Positions 37,150 through 48,055 of a stretch of DNA of 64,000 nucleotides are shown here, piece by piece. The stretch spans positions 23,352,501-23,416,500 of the forward strand of contig NC_090295.1 of assembly GCF_037392515.1 (NCBI RefSeq). The letters run 5' to 3'. This DNA comes from Haliotis asinina. Its lineage: Eukaryota; Mollusca; Gastropoda; Lepetellida; Haliotidae. The notes below the pieces were generated by a model, which saw only the letters and a program-made list of their open reading frames with translations, was not told the DNA's origin and ran no database searches. The position numbers were made by a program, and so were the translations under genes. Positions within the stretch are counted from its first letter, which is position 1. Each line of letters opens with the position of its first letter.

Positions 37150-37519
37150 AGGCCTATGACTATTTTCATTTTCAGAAAGCTTTTGACAATATTGGACGCA
37201 TTGATATATGGAAAAAGGTACTAGTACAAGGTATTGGTCAGTTAATTCAAATTTGTGTTAACATGTACTGTGCTATTCATTCACATGGTACTTACTCATA
37301 ACAGTTTCCATGTCTTATTGGTGTCCGCCAAGGAGAAACTCTCTCCTCCTTGCTATCCGCACTGTTCTTAACGATTTGGAATCGGTTTTACTTTCTCAAA
37401 ACTGTCCCGGTCTTTCTGCTGCGTCTATGCCACTCAACTGACTGTTATACATGTTTATCATGTTATTGGCGCTTCTTTATGCCGACGACACAGTAATATT
37501 AGCCTTCAAAAAAGCTTAG
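37150..37519 (+). pseudogene. Non-LTR (LINE) reverse transcriptase fragment
   Basis: One frame reads FHFQKAFDN (RT motif A region; the usual first Asp of VDFxKAFD is His here), then WKKV, then after a TAA stop, GVRQGETLSSLLSALF (motif B). After a frame change, ALLYADDTVILAF follows at about 37470-37506, with the catalytic YADD at 37478-37489, and ends at a TAG (37517-37519). Endonuclease, 5' and 3' parts are missing. The stop and frame change make it inactive. Which LINE clade it belongs to cannot be told from this piece. Confidence 0.8.
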
Positions 37520-37641
37520 TAAAGGTTGCTTCGTGAAAGAAAATCTGGACCCTGGTCACAAATCAAGCGACCGGTTACATTCTTCACAGAGAGTTGTTCT
37601 ATACTCCTTGACCAATGGTTATATATCAGCGTTTTGAGCTT

Positions 37642-38330
37642 TCAATATGTATGGATAAATGTGTAATATAAATGGACTATTATTATTTTTACAGATAGGA
37701 GTTGCATGATCAAAGGGTGTTCGGGTGATCCTGGTACAATCAGGCTGGTAAAGTCCATCATTAGCTCAGGTCCCTTGCCCCCGTCTATATGCAGCCCAGA
37801 CAGCAAATGGGACTCTTCTCCCAGGAAACGCTGCCAAGTCAGACCCAACACGAACCTCCCGGAGAATATGAAGACTCCTCAACACTGCAGCCTTCTGCAT
37901 TACCCAGAGTGTCAGAATGGCTGTGCTCCCAGTGGAGAACTCGGACACTCTCCTGATCTCCGCCAAGAGATCGGGAGGTACCAACCATGTGCACCAAGAG
38001 CAATGGGGAGTCTCACGACAGTGTTCATGGGATGCAAGCGAGACATTTCAAAGGCGAGGTCCGCATACTTACTCGCCAATAACGTTGCTGTCAAAAAACC
38101 CAGAAAATTTACTGATATAAATATATTCTACGGCTTTATAAAAAAAGATTGGTTAGCAGGAATTCTGCTCAGACTGCATATGGGCCTTTTCCTCAGAAGT
38201 TTGAAAGCATCTTTTTGCATGACCCTCTCAACATGTTCATGGATGGAGATGGTAGTAAAAGCAACGAGCCAGGCCATCAGATCTTTTAATATATGATGTT
38301 TGTGCCAGGGAAAGGCATCCACCTACAAGG
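37642..38330. other. Open but unrecognised stretch, possibly decayed coding DNA
   Basis: The plus strand is open for 196 codons (37706-38296). The minus strand has four overlapping open pieces. No motif is recognised on either strand. Overlapping openness on both strands suggests local composition or an eroded gene, not a live one. It precedes the FMO start by about 500 bp and may include its 5' flank. Confidence 0.3.
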
Positions 38331-38835
38331 TGTTGGACAGTCTCTGTAAATCCATTAGACAGTCGGCATTTCACGTCAATATTTATTGAAGAATAACGTT
38401 TAGGCCATTCTTATCTACTATAATTTCCACATTCAGCTGAAACCATCCCTATACAGCGAAAAGAGTGCCGATGATCTCCATGCCGCAAGGGCACGTTCCA
38501 AGGCACCTCACATAACACGAGTTATTACCCAAGCAGCCTGTACAGTTTAGGGTTATCAGATGCTATCTGGGGGGAAAATGTTCAATTCGGAATATGCTAA
38601 TGTATGGCGGAACTTACAAGGTAGAAATGCACAGCTGGCCGACGTTTAATTGCCTTGACATCTGTCTCATGAATGGGTCCCATATGCATAAACCCAACCG
38701 TGTCTGAAAAAAATATATTCATGCTGAAATCCGATTTAGCCAGCACATATCCGTTCAGTTTATTCATGAGCATTTACTGCTCATTTACTGCTCGACTTAG
38801 TCATTTTTTAAATATCAATCTAGCCCAGGAAAGCC

Positions 38836-41800
38836 ATGGCCGCCAGGAAGAGAGTTGCCATCGTTGGAGCAGGCCTATCCGGTTTGGTGGCCATCAAGTC
38901 GTGTTTGGAAGAAGACTTGGAGCCCGTGTGCTTTGAACAATATGACAACTTTGGTATGTTCCGACAGGTGTATGTGTGACTATTTATTCAAGTGTGAGTA
39001 TGTGATTGAGGGTTCATGTCTGAGTATGTGACAGAGGGTCTAAGTGTGTACGTGACAGTGGATTCAAGTGTGTGTACATGACAGTAGATTCAAAAGTATG
39101 TGTTTGACAGTGGATTCAAGTGTGTGTCCTTACCCCTGGATTCAAGTGTGTGTATTTGACAGTGGGTTCAAATGTGTGTACTTGACTGTGAATTCAAGCA
39201 TGTGTATGTGACAGTACATTCAAGTTTGTGTATGTGACAGTGGGTTCAAGTGCGTGTAAGTGACAGCGGATTGATGTGTGTTTATTTGACAGCGAGTTCA
39301 AGTATCTGTGTCTGACAGTCGATTTAAGTGTTTGTACTTTACAGTGGGTTGAAGTGTGTATATTTGAAAGTGGATTGAAGTGCGTGTACTTGACAGTGAA
39401 TTGAAGTGTGTGTGTTTGGCAGTGGATTGAAGTGTGTGTGTTTGGCAGTGGATTGAAGTGTGTGTATGTGACAGCGGGCTTAAATGTGTGTATTTAACAG
39501 TGGGTCAGGTACGTGCACGTGACAGTGGATCCAAGTGTGTGTATGTGACAGCGGGCTTAAATGTGTGTATTTAACAATGGGTCAGGTACGTGTACGTGAC
39601 ACTGGATCCAAGTGTGTGTATGTGACAGCGGGCTTAAATGTGTGTATTTAACAGTGGGTCAGGTACGTGTACGTGACAGTGGATTCAAGTGTGTGTATGT
39701 GACAGTGGGCTTAAATGTGTGTATTTAACAGTGGGTCAGGTACGTGTACGTGACAGTGGGTTCAAGTTTGGGTATGTGACAGCGGGCTTAAATGTGTGTA
39801 TTTAACAGTGGGTCAGGTACGTGTACGTGACAGTGGATTCAAGTGTGTGTATGTGACAGCGGGCTCAAGGATGTGTATGGGTCCGTGCGCCAAGTGCTGT
39901 GTATGACAGAGGGTCAAGTGTATGTATATGACCGTGGGGTCACGTGTGGTTTTGACTGTGAGTTCAAGTGTGTGTGTTGACAGTGGGTTCAATAGTGTGT
40001 CTGAAGCTGTGTTGTCAGAACCGAGCATGTGGCATGTGTCAAGTATGAGTATGTGTGTTTTGGCCAAGTGCACATGTAATGGGTTAATATATCATAAAAA
40101 TAAAATTATGAAAGACGTGCAGTTACCCCCAAATCGACTAGTCACTCCAGTATCTACATGTTCGCATTGAGTTATTAAAAACTGAATGGAATACGTGCTT
40201 CAGTCTCATTGGTTATTTTTTAGGATTCAAATTTGGGAATCTTCTCTTTATTTTACTGTGAAAGTGTGCGTTTATCACACTGGATATTCGGATAGGCAGA
40301 TCAGAAATGACAATGATGTGCAAAAGCGTCTCTCTACATTCAACTTGAGAAGCCGAGTTCAGTTGTTCAATTTCACTGGCATGGGATAAAACCCCTCAAC
40401 CTCCCCGGGCTTATTCAGTGACATTTCTTGTAGAAATGATTGATCAAAGAGAGACGCTTTGGCACCAACCTTAGCAATCCGCCCGCTCTATAACCGTTTT
40501 ACTGTCCTACGGCAAAAAAGTATAAAACTTTTATCCGTGTCAAACAAATTTCATGAAAACTCGGGAATGTACTCGCGTTAGATCGTAGAATACCATTACT
40601 GAGTATTCATTTCATATGCCTTACAATGCATTGGGGCTCGTGTGGTGTCCTAGTTACTGGAAAAGTTCGCAAAACGATTGTTGTCTTTGCAGGGGGACTT
40701 TGGTACTTCACGGAGGAGTACAGGGAAGGTCAAGGGGCAAGAGCCTTCGACAACCTGACAACAAACGTCAGCAAGGAGATGTTCTGCTTCAGTGACTTCC
40801 CCTACCCTTCCGACTTCCCGCCATTTCTCACTTGCAGTTTGGTTCATCAGTACACCCAGATGTATATCGAGAAGTTTGGACTCCGCAAGCACATACACCT
40901 CAACACCAGAGTAGTCCAAATAAGGAAGTCACGTGACTACAACGTTACCGGAAGATGGGAAGTAGAAACGGAAGAGTCCGAAAAGTCTCAAACAGAAATC
41001 TTTGATTTTGTCATGATATGCTCGGGTTTCTATAAGAAACCTCGGTTACCTGACATTGAAGGAATGGATACTTTCAAGGGAACGATTGAGCACTCCCTGA
41101 AGTTCAAAAATGCTTTGAAATACCAGGATATGAACGTACTTGTTGTTGGTAAGTAACATCTGTTGCGGTTTTTAAAGCATTATCAGCGAGAACATTTAAC
41201 TCGTCGTTACAGAATGATCCATCCTAGAGTAATTTGAAATTTTCCAAATTATAGAATCTCCCTTGTTTCTGTCGCTACGGTAGACAAGGTCCCCGTCCGG
41301 TGTTCCTATCATCGGAATCATCTTCTGATGTTCCGGAAGTCCAACTACTTATTGTGAGCCACAATATCGGTTTTACAGGTCAATATGATGATGTCGTTTT
41401 ACTATAAATGACGTTCGTGCAACTTCATGAAAACTTTCTGAGCTTTACATGATTGTTTCATTCACTGCACAAAACAGAAGTTATTTGAAACGTTATAAAG
41501 CTAACACTTAATTAACATGTTGTATGAAATTTGATGTAACGTGTGGGAAGTGGAACCTGCACTTTTTCACAATGAACTTACTCACTTTTAGCATGCTTTT
41601 TGACACCTAACGGTCTCTTGTGGAGAACTCGTCAGCTTCAACCTAAACTGCATGTTCGTCATGCCACGTCTTACAGAAAATCAGCGTCTCCACGCAGTGG
41701 GTATGTTAGAGACTGGAATGGCCAAATATAAAGTGGCCAGACATTTTGGTGCCCATTGAAACACCATCTCATCTCCCTGGAAACGTTTCTAACATGATGG

Positions 41801-44787
41801 AAATACGAATGATTTTCCTAAGACCGAACGTCCAAGCGTGACGTCACGTCAGCAAGACAACCATATTCGGTTGACCCATGTAAGGAATGATTCCATACTA
41901 CCTGTCTGACTGCTCGGACTATTCCTGGCTTATGTCCAGTCAGCTCCAGGACATTACGTAGCCGAGGGGAGTACAACTTCCGGGCACGACGACCTCCAAT
42001 AAGTCCAATTTTACGCCAGCGTTACCGATGGGCAGGGTTACCTGGTGCAGACAACCTACAGTCCAGGCGACACGATTGGGATGGTGTTTCGCTCACTGAC
42101 GAATCGAAATTGCATCTGGACAGCTCAGACGGCAGAGCAAGGGTATAGTGACGGCGAAGTGAACTATACGCTGACGCGTGTGTTGTTCAACTTAGACAGT
42201 TTGGTGGCGAAAGCATTGTGGTATGGGAGACATGACATGTCATGGCCGGGTACAGGTATTCTCGAAGGTCTGCGATACAGGAATGAGATCACTGGATCTC
42301 ATTCAAGTACAGAGACATACGTTCATGCCTCAGAAAGATAATGCCAGTCCACACATCTCTCCTGTTGTGAGAGATTTCCTGAGACAGCAAAACATTCAGG
42401 TGCTCCTCTGGCCACCTATTTCTTCAGTATCGATCACGCTTTGGATGAACTGGGGCGACGTTTAAGTCAACTCCAGAATCAACCACTGACGTTAACTGAA
42501 TGGGGACAAACGTCAAACATTATCCAGGGTCTCTTTAATCACTTTGCGTCATGTACACGTTGTCATTGTCAAGCCCGCATCAACGCAAATGGTGAGCGAT
42601 ACTGAACTTGTGAACTGTATTTTATATGTTTAAGGAAATTCAAATTCCTCTGGAGATTTGGCTGCAGAGGCTGCACGCTACGCACGTCAGGTAAGCATTT
42701 CCACAAAATCATTATATGATTGCGCCTACATTTTCAACCCCGATAAATACAAGTTATAGAGATGTGTGTACAAACAGTTTTTGTTGCGACGTTGGGGAGC
42801 GTTAACATTAAAGTCTAGAAAGGCAAGAAAATTGCCCAACTAAAAGCGGCATAGAACTAAACTCACCCATTCTTGAATTTTTGTGCAGGTGTATTACAGT
42901 GTGGGAGAGGGAATGTGGATGATTCCAGCGTGTGCGGAAAACGGGACGCCTTACGATCTTCTCCTCGTTACAAGATGCAATGCTTCGTCAGGAGCAAAGT
43001 TTTCAAAGGCCACTGCAGACATTTGTAACAGGAGATTTGATCATGTTCTTAACGGACTAGCCCCATCAAATCCTTCAAAGAGCAGAATCATGGTGAACGA
43101 TAAAGTCCAGTACAACATCGTGAGTGGGAGGATTAGAGTTGTCGAAACCCTAACTCGTATTGGACCCCATGAAGCTGAATTTGAAGATGGCACTATCCTC
43201 AAGAACGTGGACGCTATCTTATTTGCAACTGGATATGAACTCTCTGTAGACTTCCTTCAGGAACCCTTGATAGGAGGTAAGGATGGCAGAATTATATCAC
43301 CAATCATGCAAATTCTTGTCGAATCTGCGTTATTGTGTTTGTTTATTTGTTGCTTAACGACGCATTAAGCAGTATTCCAGCTATATGACGACGGTTTGTA
43401 AATAATCGAGGTAGGACCAGGAGATCCAATGGTCAACAGCATGGGCATACATCTACGCAAATGGGATACAGTTAATCAACCACATTGGCAAACCTGACCA
43501 CCCGACCCCTTTACTCGCTTCTAAAAACAAGCTCGATTGATGAAGATCAATTCTAACCCGGACCTTCACGGTCCTATGTAATTACGTCTGTACATAGTTG
43601 TCTTCTTGTCTTGTTGCCTACGACCATGCGTTGTTACAAACGTTGCTCCTTGGTCAACAGTAATTTCTGAATCAGAAACGTAAGATCTGTTCTCTTCTTA
43701 AAACTTCACGCATTTGCCCTAAGGTAATATATGCAAAGCGAATCATATAGTTTAGCATTATTCACATAACCACAAATATCAAATATTAGGGTTAAGATAT
43801 TATACAAAGTTTCAGTGTGGTAATAATTTGCGATATGTTTGTTATTGGAAACATTAGCGGCGACAATTAAGCTACACTTCTATCTGCAGAAAAGGGCAAG
43901 CTGAGTCTGTACAAGATGATGTTCCCATTGTGGCAACATAACACATTGGCACTGGTGGGCTGTGTTGACTCGGACGGGTCTTTCACGCCTTTAGCTGACC
44001 TGCAAGCTCGTATCGCCGCAAGGGTATTCGCTGGTTCTCACAAACTTCCTCCCATGGAAGCCATGACGGAGGAGGCGGAAAAGAGAAATTCATATTTACT
44101 CCAGCGATATGGGCGCTACAAATATCTGGTTGGTAGTTTATAAAAGTGACGTCACATTATCTACAAAATCTAAAACTGTATATATTTAAAAGTATTCTGA
44201 TAGTTATCAATTTAGTTAATACAAAATACGTTCTTCCTCTGTGACCTTTCCAACACAACCACAGCCTACAGAAAGACACTGGGCTGTTTGTCCGTCTGTT
44301 TGTTTTTTAGCGCCGCAATATTCCAGTTATTTCCGGCGGTCTGTAGATAACCGAGTCTTGACCATATAATCCTTTGATGAACAGCATGAACATCAAAAAC
44401 TCGGGTGTAACTTCGAAGGTGTTCCCACATTGGTTTTGTTAATGGGAAACCGTTATATTCCAGATGCCAAATGTAGTCTACAGGGATGAACTTGCAGCGG
44501 AACTGGGCGTGGCCCCTTCCTGGTGGGACCTGATCAAGGCCGGACCCCGACTGGCCTATCAGTACTACTATGGCCCTAACCTTCCTTATTTCCTCCGACT
44601 GTGGGGGCCTCATCAATGGAGCGGAGCAAGGGACGCCATAAACAATGCCGCAATACATGGACACTATGCCAAACAAATGAGACAAGTCAAACGACCAGAT
44701 CTTGGGTATTCCAGCTGCATGCCAGGATTGATTCTTGTGTCTACTGTCGTCATCTTACTGGCTGCAATGTACAGCTATATGCTGTGA
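38836..44787 (+). CDS. Flavin-containing monooxygenase (dimethylaniline N-oxide-forming type)
   Basis: Six exons: 38836-38953, 40693-41148, 42635-42690, 42889-43276, 43890-44128 and 44464-44787 (TGA). Phases agree throughout and give 526 residues, close to the usual 530-560. The start ATG has a good context (gaaagccATGG). Motifs seen: FAD-binding GAGLSG (11-16), GGLWYF (41-45 region), the FMO signature FxGxxxHxxxF (167-177, with F for the usual Y), a second nucleotide site around 192-199 reading [13 protein letters not shown] (322-326), and a C-terminal hydrophobic anchor (about 507-526). Known reaction: NADPH- and O2-dependent oxygenation of nucleophilic N or S atoms, usually at the ER membrane facing the cytosol. 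Oddities: the NADPH motif, normally GxGNSG, has Ser at the second and third Gly positions; the intron 5 donor is weak (CTG|GTTGGT); introns 1 and 2 carry a minisatellite and a Tc1 remnant. An untranslated exon upstream is possible. Confidence 0.92.
38985..39980. repeat. Minisatellite of about 26 bp with a 77-bp trimeric higher-order unit, FMO intron 1
   Basis: Monomers follow the pattern gtgtgtNNNtgacagtggnttcaa. From 39458 they are arranged as exact 77-bp trimers starting 39458, 39535, 39612, 39689, 39766 and 39843. The three monomers differ: gtatgtgacagcgggcttaaat, gtatttaacagtgggtcagg and tacgtgtacgtgacagtgga. Confidence 0.93.
40318..40463. repeat. 18-bp inverted repeat in FMO intron 1
   Basis: gtgcaaaagcgtctctct at about 40318-40335 pairs with agagagacgctttggcac at about 40446-40463 with one mismatch. 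It could be the end pair of a small worn element. Confidence 0.5.
41661..42605 (+). pseudogene. Tc1-like transposase remnant inside FMO intron 2
   Basis: The start ATG at 41661 is followed by a Tc1-type N-terminal helix-turn-helix reading ([18 protein letters not shown], then KVARHFG, then a stop). Later frames read RLTHVRNDS, then after frame changes [51 protein letters not shown] and [10 protein letters not shown] ending with TGA at 42603-42605. Order and spacing follow Tc1 transposases, including the D..N..PH strand and the final LGRR block. Several stops and frameshifts make it dead. Its end lies only 29 bp before FMO exon 3. Terminal repeats were not identified. Confidence 0.85.
43365..43576 (-). 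mobile_element. SINE family B, reverse, FMO intron 4
   Basis: gcagtattccagctatatgacgacggtttgtaaataatcgag, caatggtcaacagcatggg, then ctgaccacccgac and acccggaccttcacggtcc. Confidence 0.8.
44129..44143 (+). promoter_or_regulatory. Weak FMO intron 5 donor with read-through stop
   Basis: Exon 5 must end in phase 0 to join exon 6, which puts the donor at CTG|GTTGGT. A better-looking GTAGTT 4 bp later would shift the frame. If the intron is retained, translation ends four codons on (TAA 44141-44143), giving 423 residues without the C-terminal anchor. Confidence 0.55.
44305..44420 (-). mobile_element. SINE family B fragment, reverse, FMO intron 5
   Basis: ttagcgccgcaatattccagttat, cggcggtctgtagataaccgagtcttgacca and aacagcatgaacatc. 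It fills about a third of the 335-bp intron. Confidence 0.75.
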
Positions 44788-45175
44788 CGGTGTGCGGACA
44801 AAACCTCCAGTGCACAAAAGCACCCTAAGACTAAAAACACCCCTTACTAAGGCTTAGGACTAAAACGACCCCACCTTGTTGGACTACCAGTTATAATTAT
44901 ATATAATGTATCCTTATTTTATTCGTATTATCCGAGAGGCGGTTAGGAGTGTTACGCAGACATTGAAATACTCCTCATATTATGGCTTTCGTGTTCAAGT
45001 TATCGTTGTCTAGAGGCAGGGATGTCTGTTCGAGTTTTACATGTGATTTACGTGAAAACATGAAATGGTTCCTAATCACAAGTACGCGTAAAAAACCCTC
45101 AACACGAGGATATGATATAGGCTCAATGTAACTCGAACGTTCATTTTGTTTATTGAAAATATAACGTTTTATTAT

Positions 45176-45207
45176 TATCCCCCGCAACTTCATTGTTGCG
45201 GGGGATA
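45176..45207. repeat. Perfect 13-bp stem, 6-nt loop hairpin
   Basis: tatcccccgcaac / gttgcgggggata with loop ttcatt. It lies about 400 bp beyond the FMO stop. It is GC-rich against AT-rich surroundings. It could be an RNA hairpin in an extended 3' UTR or the end of a mobile element. Confidence 0.85.
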
Positions 45208-45730
45208 TAGAAATGAATTGTGTTTGCCCGCCATGATAGCTTAACCAATTTTAGTACACATGTCAAGCATGATCTTTGGGGCTTACAGTAGTGATTTTTT
45301 TCTTTTCCTTTATGTGTTATGTAATTAGTAGACATATTCATGAAGAGCATTTTGCCGTTGGAGGGGATATTGATCACTTTGTCTTCTGGTTTCGTTTCAC
45401 GTTTGTCGTTTACCAACAAATGTTATTCACGTTGTTTTGTGAAATGCCTTGTCCTTATAAGGAAGTAGTTAACTGTTATCGTTGATAGCTTCTGTGAGGA
45501 CAAACCATCGGAGACAGACGAAGAAATTGATTTGGTCAAAAGACAGTCATAAACCATTACTGCCTTGGAAAACGTTTGAAAACTGCTCATGTACAGGTTT
45601 GAATCCATTAATATGGGTTATTTTTGTCAATGACAAATGGTGTTAAATAATTCAAAATAACTTAGTAATTACCAAACTTTATTATCACATTTCCATTAAG
45701 TCTTTGAATTTATTTCTCCTGGTTTATTAT

Positions 45731-45925
45731 GAGAGTGAGTGAGTAAATTTAGATTTGCGCTCAGCAACATTCCATCTATATGGCGGAGGTCTGTAAATAA
45801 TCGTGTCTGAACCAGGCAATCCACTGATCAACAGTATGAGCATCGATCTAGGCAATTGGGAACCGATGACACGTCTCAACCAATTCAGCGACCTGGACCA
45901 CACCACCCCGTTAGTCTCCTCGGTC
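45731..45925 (-). mobile_element. SINE family B, reverse
   Basis: gagtgagtgagtaaatttagatttgcgctcagcaacattcc, tctgtaaataatcgtgtctgaacc, gatcaacagtatgagcatcgatct and gggaaccgatgacacgtctcaacc. Confidence 0.8.
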
Positions 45926-45999
45926 AGTTTATCAACTGTCTCAACATAAACCTTTCTCTCACTTTTCCTGTTTCTGATTTTGGGTTACCGTCCGTACGA

Positions 46000-46560
46000 A
46001 ATGGGGAATGTACAGTCACTCTTTCCACTTCTCCCCCCAAAAAACGCTCTGTGGAATTCAGTGAACTTATACATGGGTTTTCTTTGCACTCTGATGATGT
46101 AATCTCATATTTTGTTGTATTATATTGATATTTAGAGGCATTTTGCTGAATTTCTCCTTCGACCATAGTATAATAGGGAGTCTATCCACTTCTCCCCTGA
46201 AACTGCTCATCAAAACTCTCACGGACTTCTACGTGTCTTTCGTAGGGACTCTGAAAGTGTCCATTTCATGTTTTTGTATGCAGTTTCTTAATATTTATCA
46301 CTTTTACAGATGTTTGAACTTTTGTTCTATTCAGCATGTTCATTCCATCCCGCGGGATGTATGTTATCCACTTCTCCTCAAAAACTACTTTAGATTACAT
46401 TTAGGTTACACATGTGCTTTATAGGGACTGTAAAAGTGTGCTTCTCACAGTTTGATTATGTCTATTTTTTATTATGCATGTTTCCAATTTTAATGCCGTT
46501 TGAACTGTTTACATTTTGTTGAATTTCTCTCTGAATATAGTGTTATGGATTGCGTTGGCG
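46000..46560. repeat. Degenerate tandem repeat of roughly 190 bp, about 2.5 copies
   Basis: Recurring blocks: tttgctgaatttctcc...atagtataat, tatccacttctccc..aaaactnct, tagggactctgaaagtgt and a tt-rich spacer. Copies are well diverged and boundaries are approximate. Confidence 0.6.
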
Positions 46561-46671
46561 GAGCGAATTAGGGGTTTATGATGTAAGCAGCAAAATGAAT
46601 ATCACTTTACTAAAAAGCCCATTGACTGCTCAGCTCAAGAAAGAGTTCATCGACAAATACTACATTCCTTA

Positions 46672-46938
46672 GGGACCGTTCATAATTTATGGCTAAGGGG
46701 GACATTATGGGGGTGGGTTGGGGTGTCACCTCACCCTATTTGTTCAGGGGAGGTAGGGGTCATCAACCGTGTACACACTGATTTTGTACATGACAAGCAA
46801 GGGAGGTCATTTACTTTGTACATTCATTTTAGTGGGGATGGGGGTGTGGCATTCACGTTGTACATGCAACTCCATGAAAATCATCATCAGCCCACCCACC
46901 CCACCCCAGCCGTAGGTTCATGAATTATGACCGGTCCC
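46672..46938. mobile_element. PIF/Harbinger-type MITE with TTA target duplication
   Basis: The ends GGGACCGTTCATAATTTATG and catgaattatgaccggtccc are reverse complements with two mismatches over 20 bp. TTA flanks both sides (46669-46671 and 46939-46941). The 267-bp body is rich in gggg and cccacc runs and has no transposase. The 3-bp TWA target and GGG-starting ends are typical of PIF/Harbinger (including ISL2EU-like) elements. Confidence 0.85.
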
Positions 46939-46999
46939 TTACGCAAGCATTTTGTTGTATTATTGTCCCCTACAGACGATCTAAACTGTCGATGTACGA

Positions 47000-47540
47000 T
47001 GTATTCAAATTAGGGCTAGTGTAAAGCTCGATAGTCGTAAATATCGTCAATGGGAGTCATTATTTATGACCATCGATATGGAAACTGAGTAATCGATGAT
47101 ATCGCACATGAACCATTGTGATGGAATGATTTTGTAATTTACTCGGGTCTTTTGTTTATTCGTGGGTTACTCTAAAAGTACGTGCAGTACGTCGTTTTGC
47201 TGGCAATATAAGTCTCTCTGTGTCACCACTTACGTTTGATGTGAAACAAGATGGCTTCTTCAACTGTCTTACTCATTTGTGCTAGAGGCTATTTCTCCGA
47301 TATTTATCGATATTCGTACGATATTCATTTAACTATGATGGATCTGTATGATCTCTGTTGATAATTCAAGTAGAGTACTCTATAACTGTTTTACACATTT
47401 TAATGACGGTATCAACTGAATGTAAGTGGACTTTTATACCAAAAATAAAATCTTTTGAAATAGCCACTGGTTGATATTATTTCGTGGTCTGGACTGTAAA
47501 ATAAGTTTAGTTTCCACCAAACTATCAAACTTCAGAAGTT
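47000..47540. other. Intergenic, nothing recognised
   Basis: No open frame or structure worth naming, apart from several tatcgat-type words near 47030-47100. Confidence 0.35.
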
Positions 47541-47621
47541 GTGCCCTTCGGAGGAAAGAACACGGGTTCAGTTTGGAGGAATTCTGAGACATGTTTTCGC
47601 TGGAAACTTGCTCATTTTGTT

Positions 47622-47697
47622 TCCATGTGGGGAATTAAACCGAGGTCTTCAGCGAAACTAGCAAACGCTTTAACCACTTGGCTACTCCACCGCCCAC
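47622..47697 (-). mobile_element. SINE family A head, reverse
   Basis: ccatgtggggaattaaaccgaggtcttcagcgaaactagcaaacgctttaaccacttggctactccaccgccc is the reverse complement of the tRNA-like head. The tail is not clear. Confidence 0.65.
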
Positions 47698-47827
47698 TGG
47701 CGATAATAAAGAGGTACTGGTTGCTTTCTGATCCTAGTTGTCCGGGAGTTGCTCTTTGAAGTGAAGATATATCCGTTTAAAAAGCCCATTCGCACTGACC
47801 ACGTGTTTGTATTTTGAACACTGGTTG

Positions 47828-47932
47828 AGTATGTATGTATGTATGTATGTATGTATGTATGTATGTATGTATGTATGTATGTATGTATGTATGTATGTAT
47901 GTATGTATGTATGTATGTATGTATGTATGTAT
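47828..47932. repeat. GTAT tetranucleotide array
   Basis: An uninterrupted gtatgtat run of about 26 units, with the same motif as the array near 24303 in the opposite orientation. Open frames (Met-Tyr-Val-Cys, Tyr-Ile-His-Thr) are artefacts. Confidence 0.98.
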
Positions 47933-48055
47933 GCGGTTACAGCAAAGATAAATGTCACCACATACTTGGGGAAAACAATAGTGCAAGCCTTAATTAATTG
48001 CACAAGGATCATGTATCAAATTGCAGAAAAGCATGTGCAAATACCGTACATGTGA

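Noticed and set aside
37706..38296. 196-codon plus-strand protein upstream of FMO
   Set aside because: No recognisable motif, composition rich in Pro/Ser/Arg without pattern, and the opposite strand is equally open.
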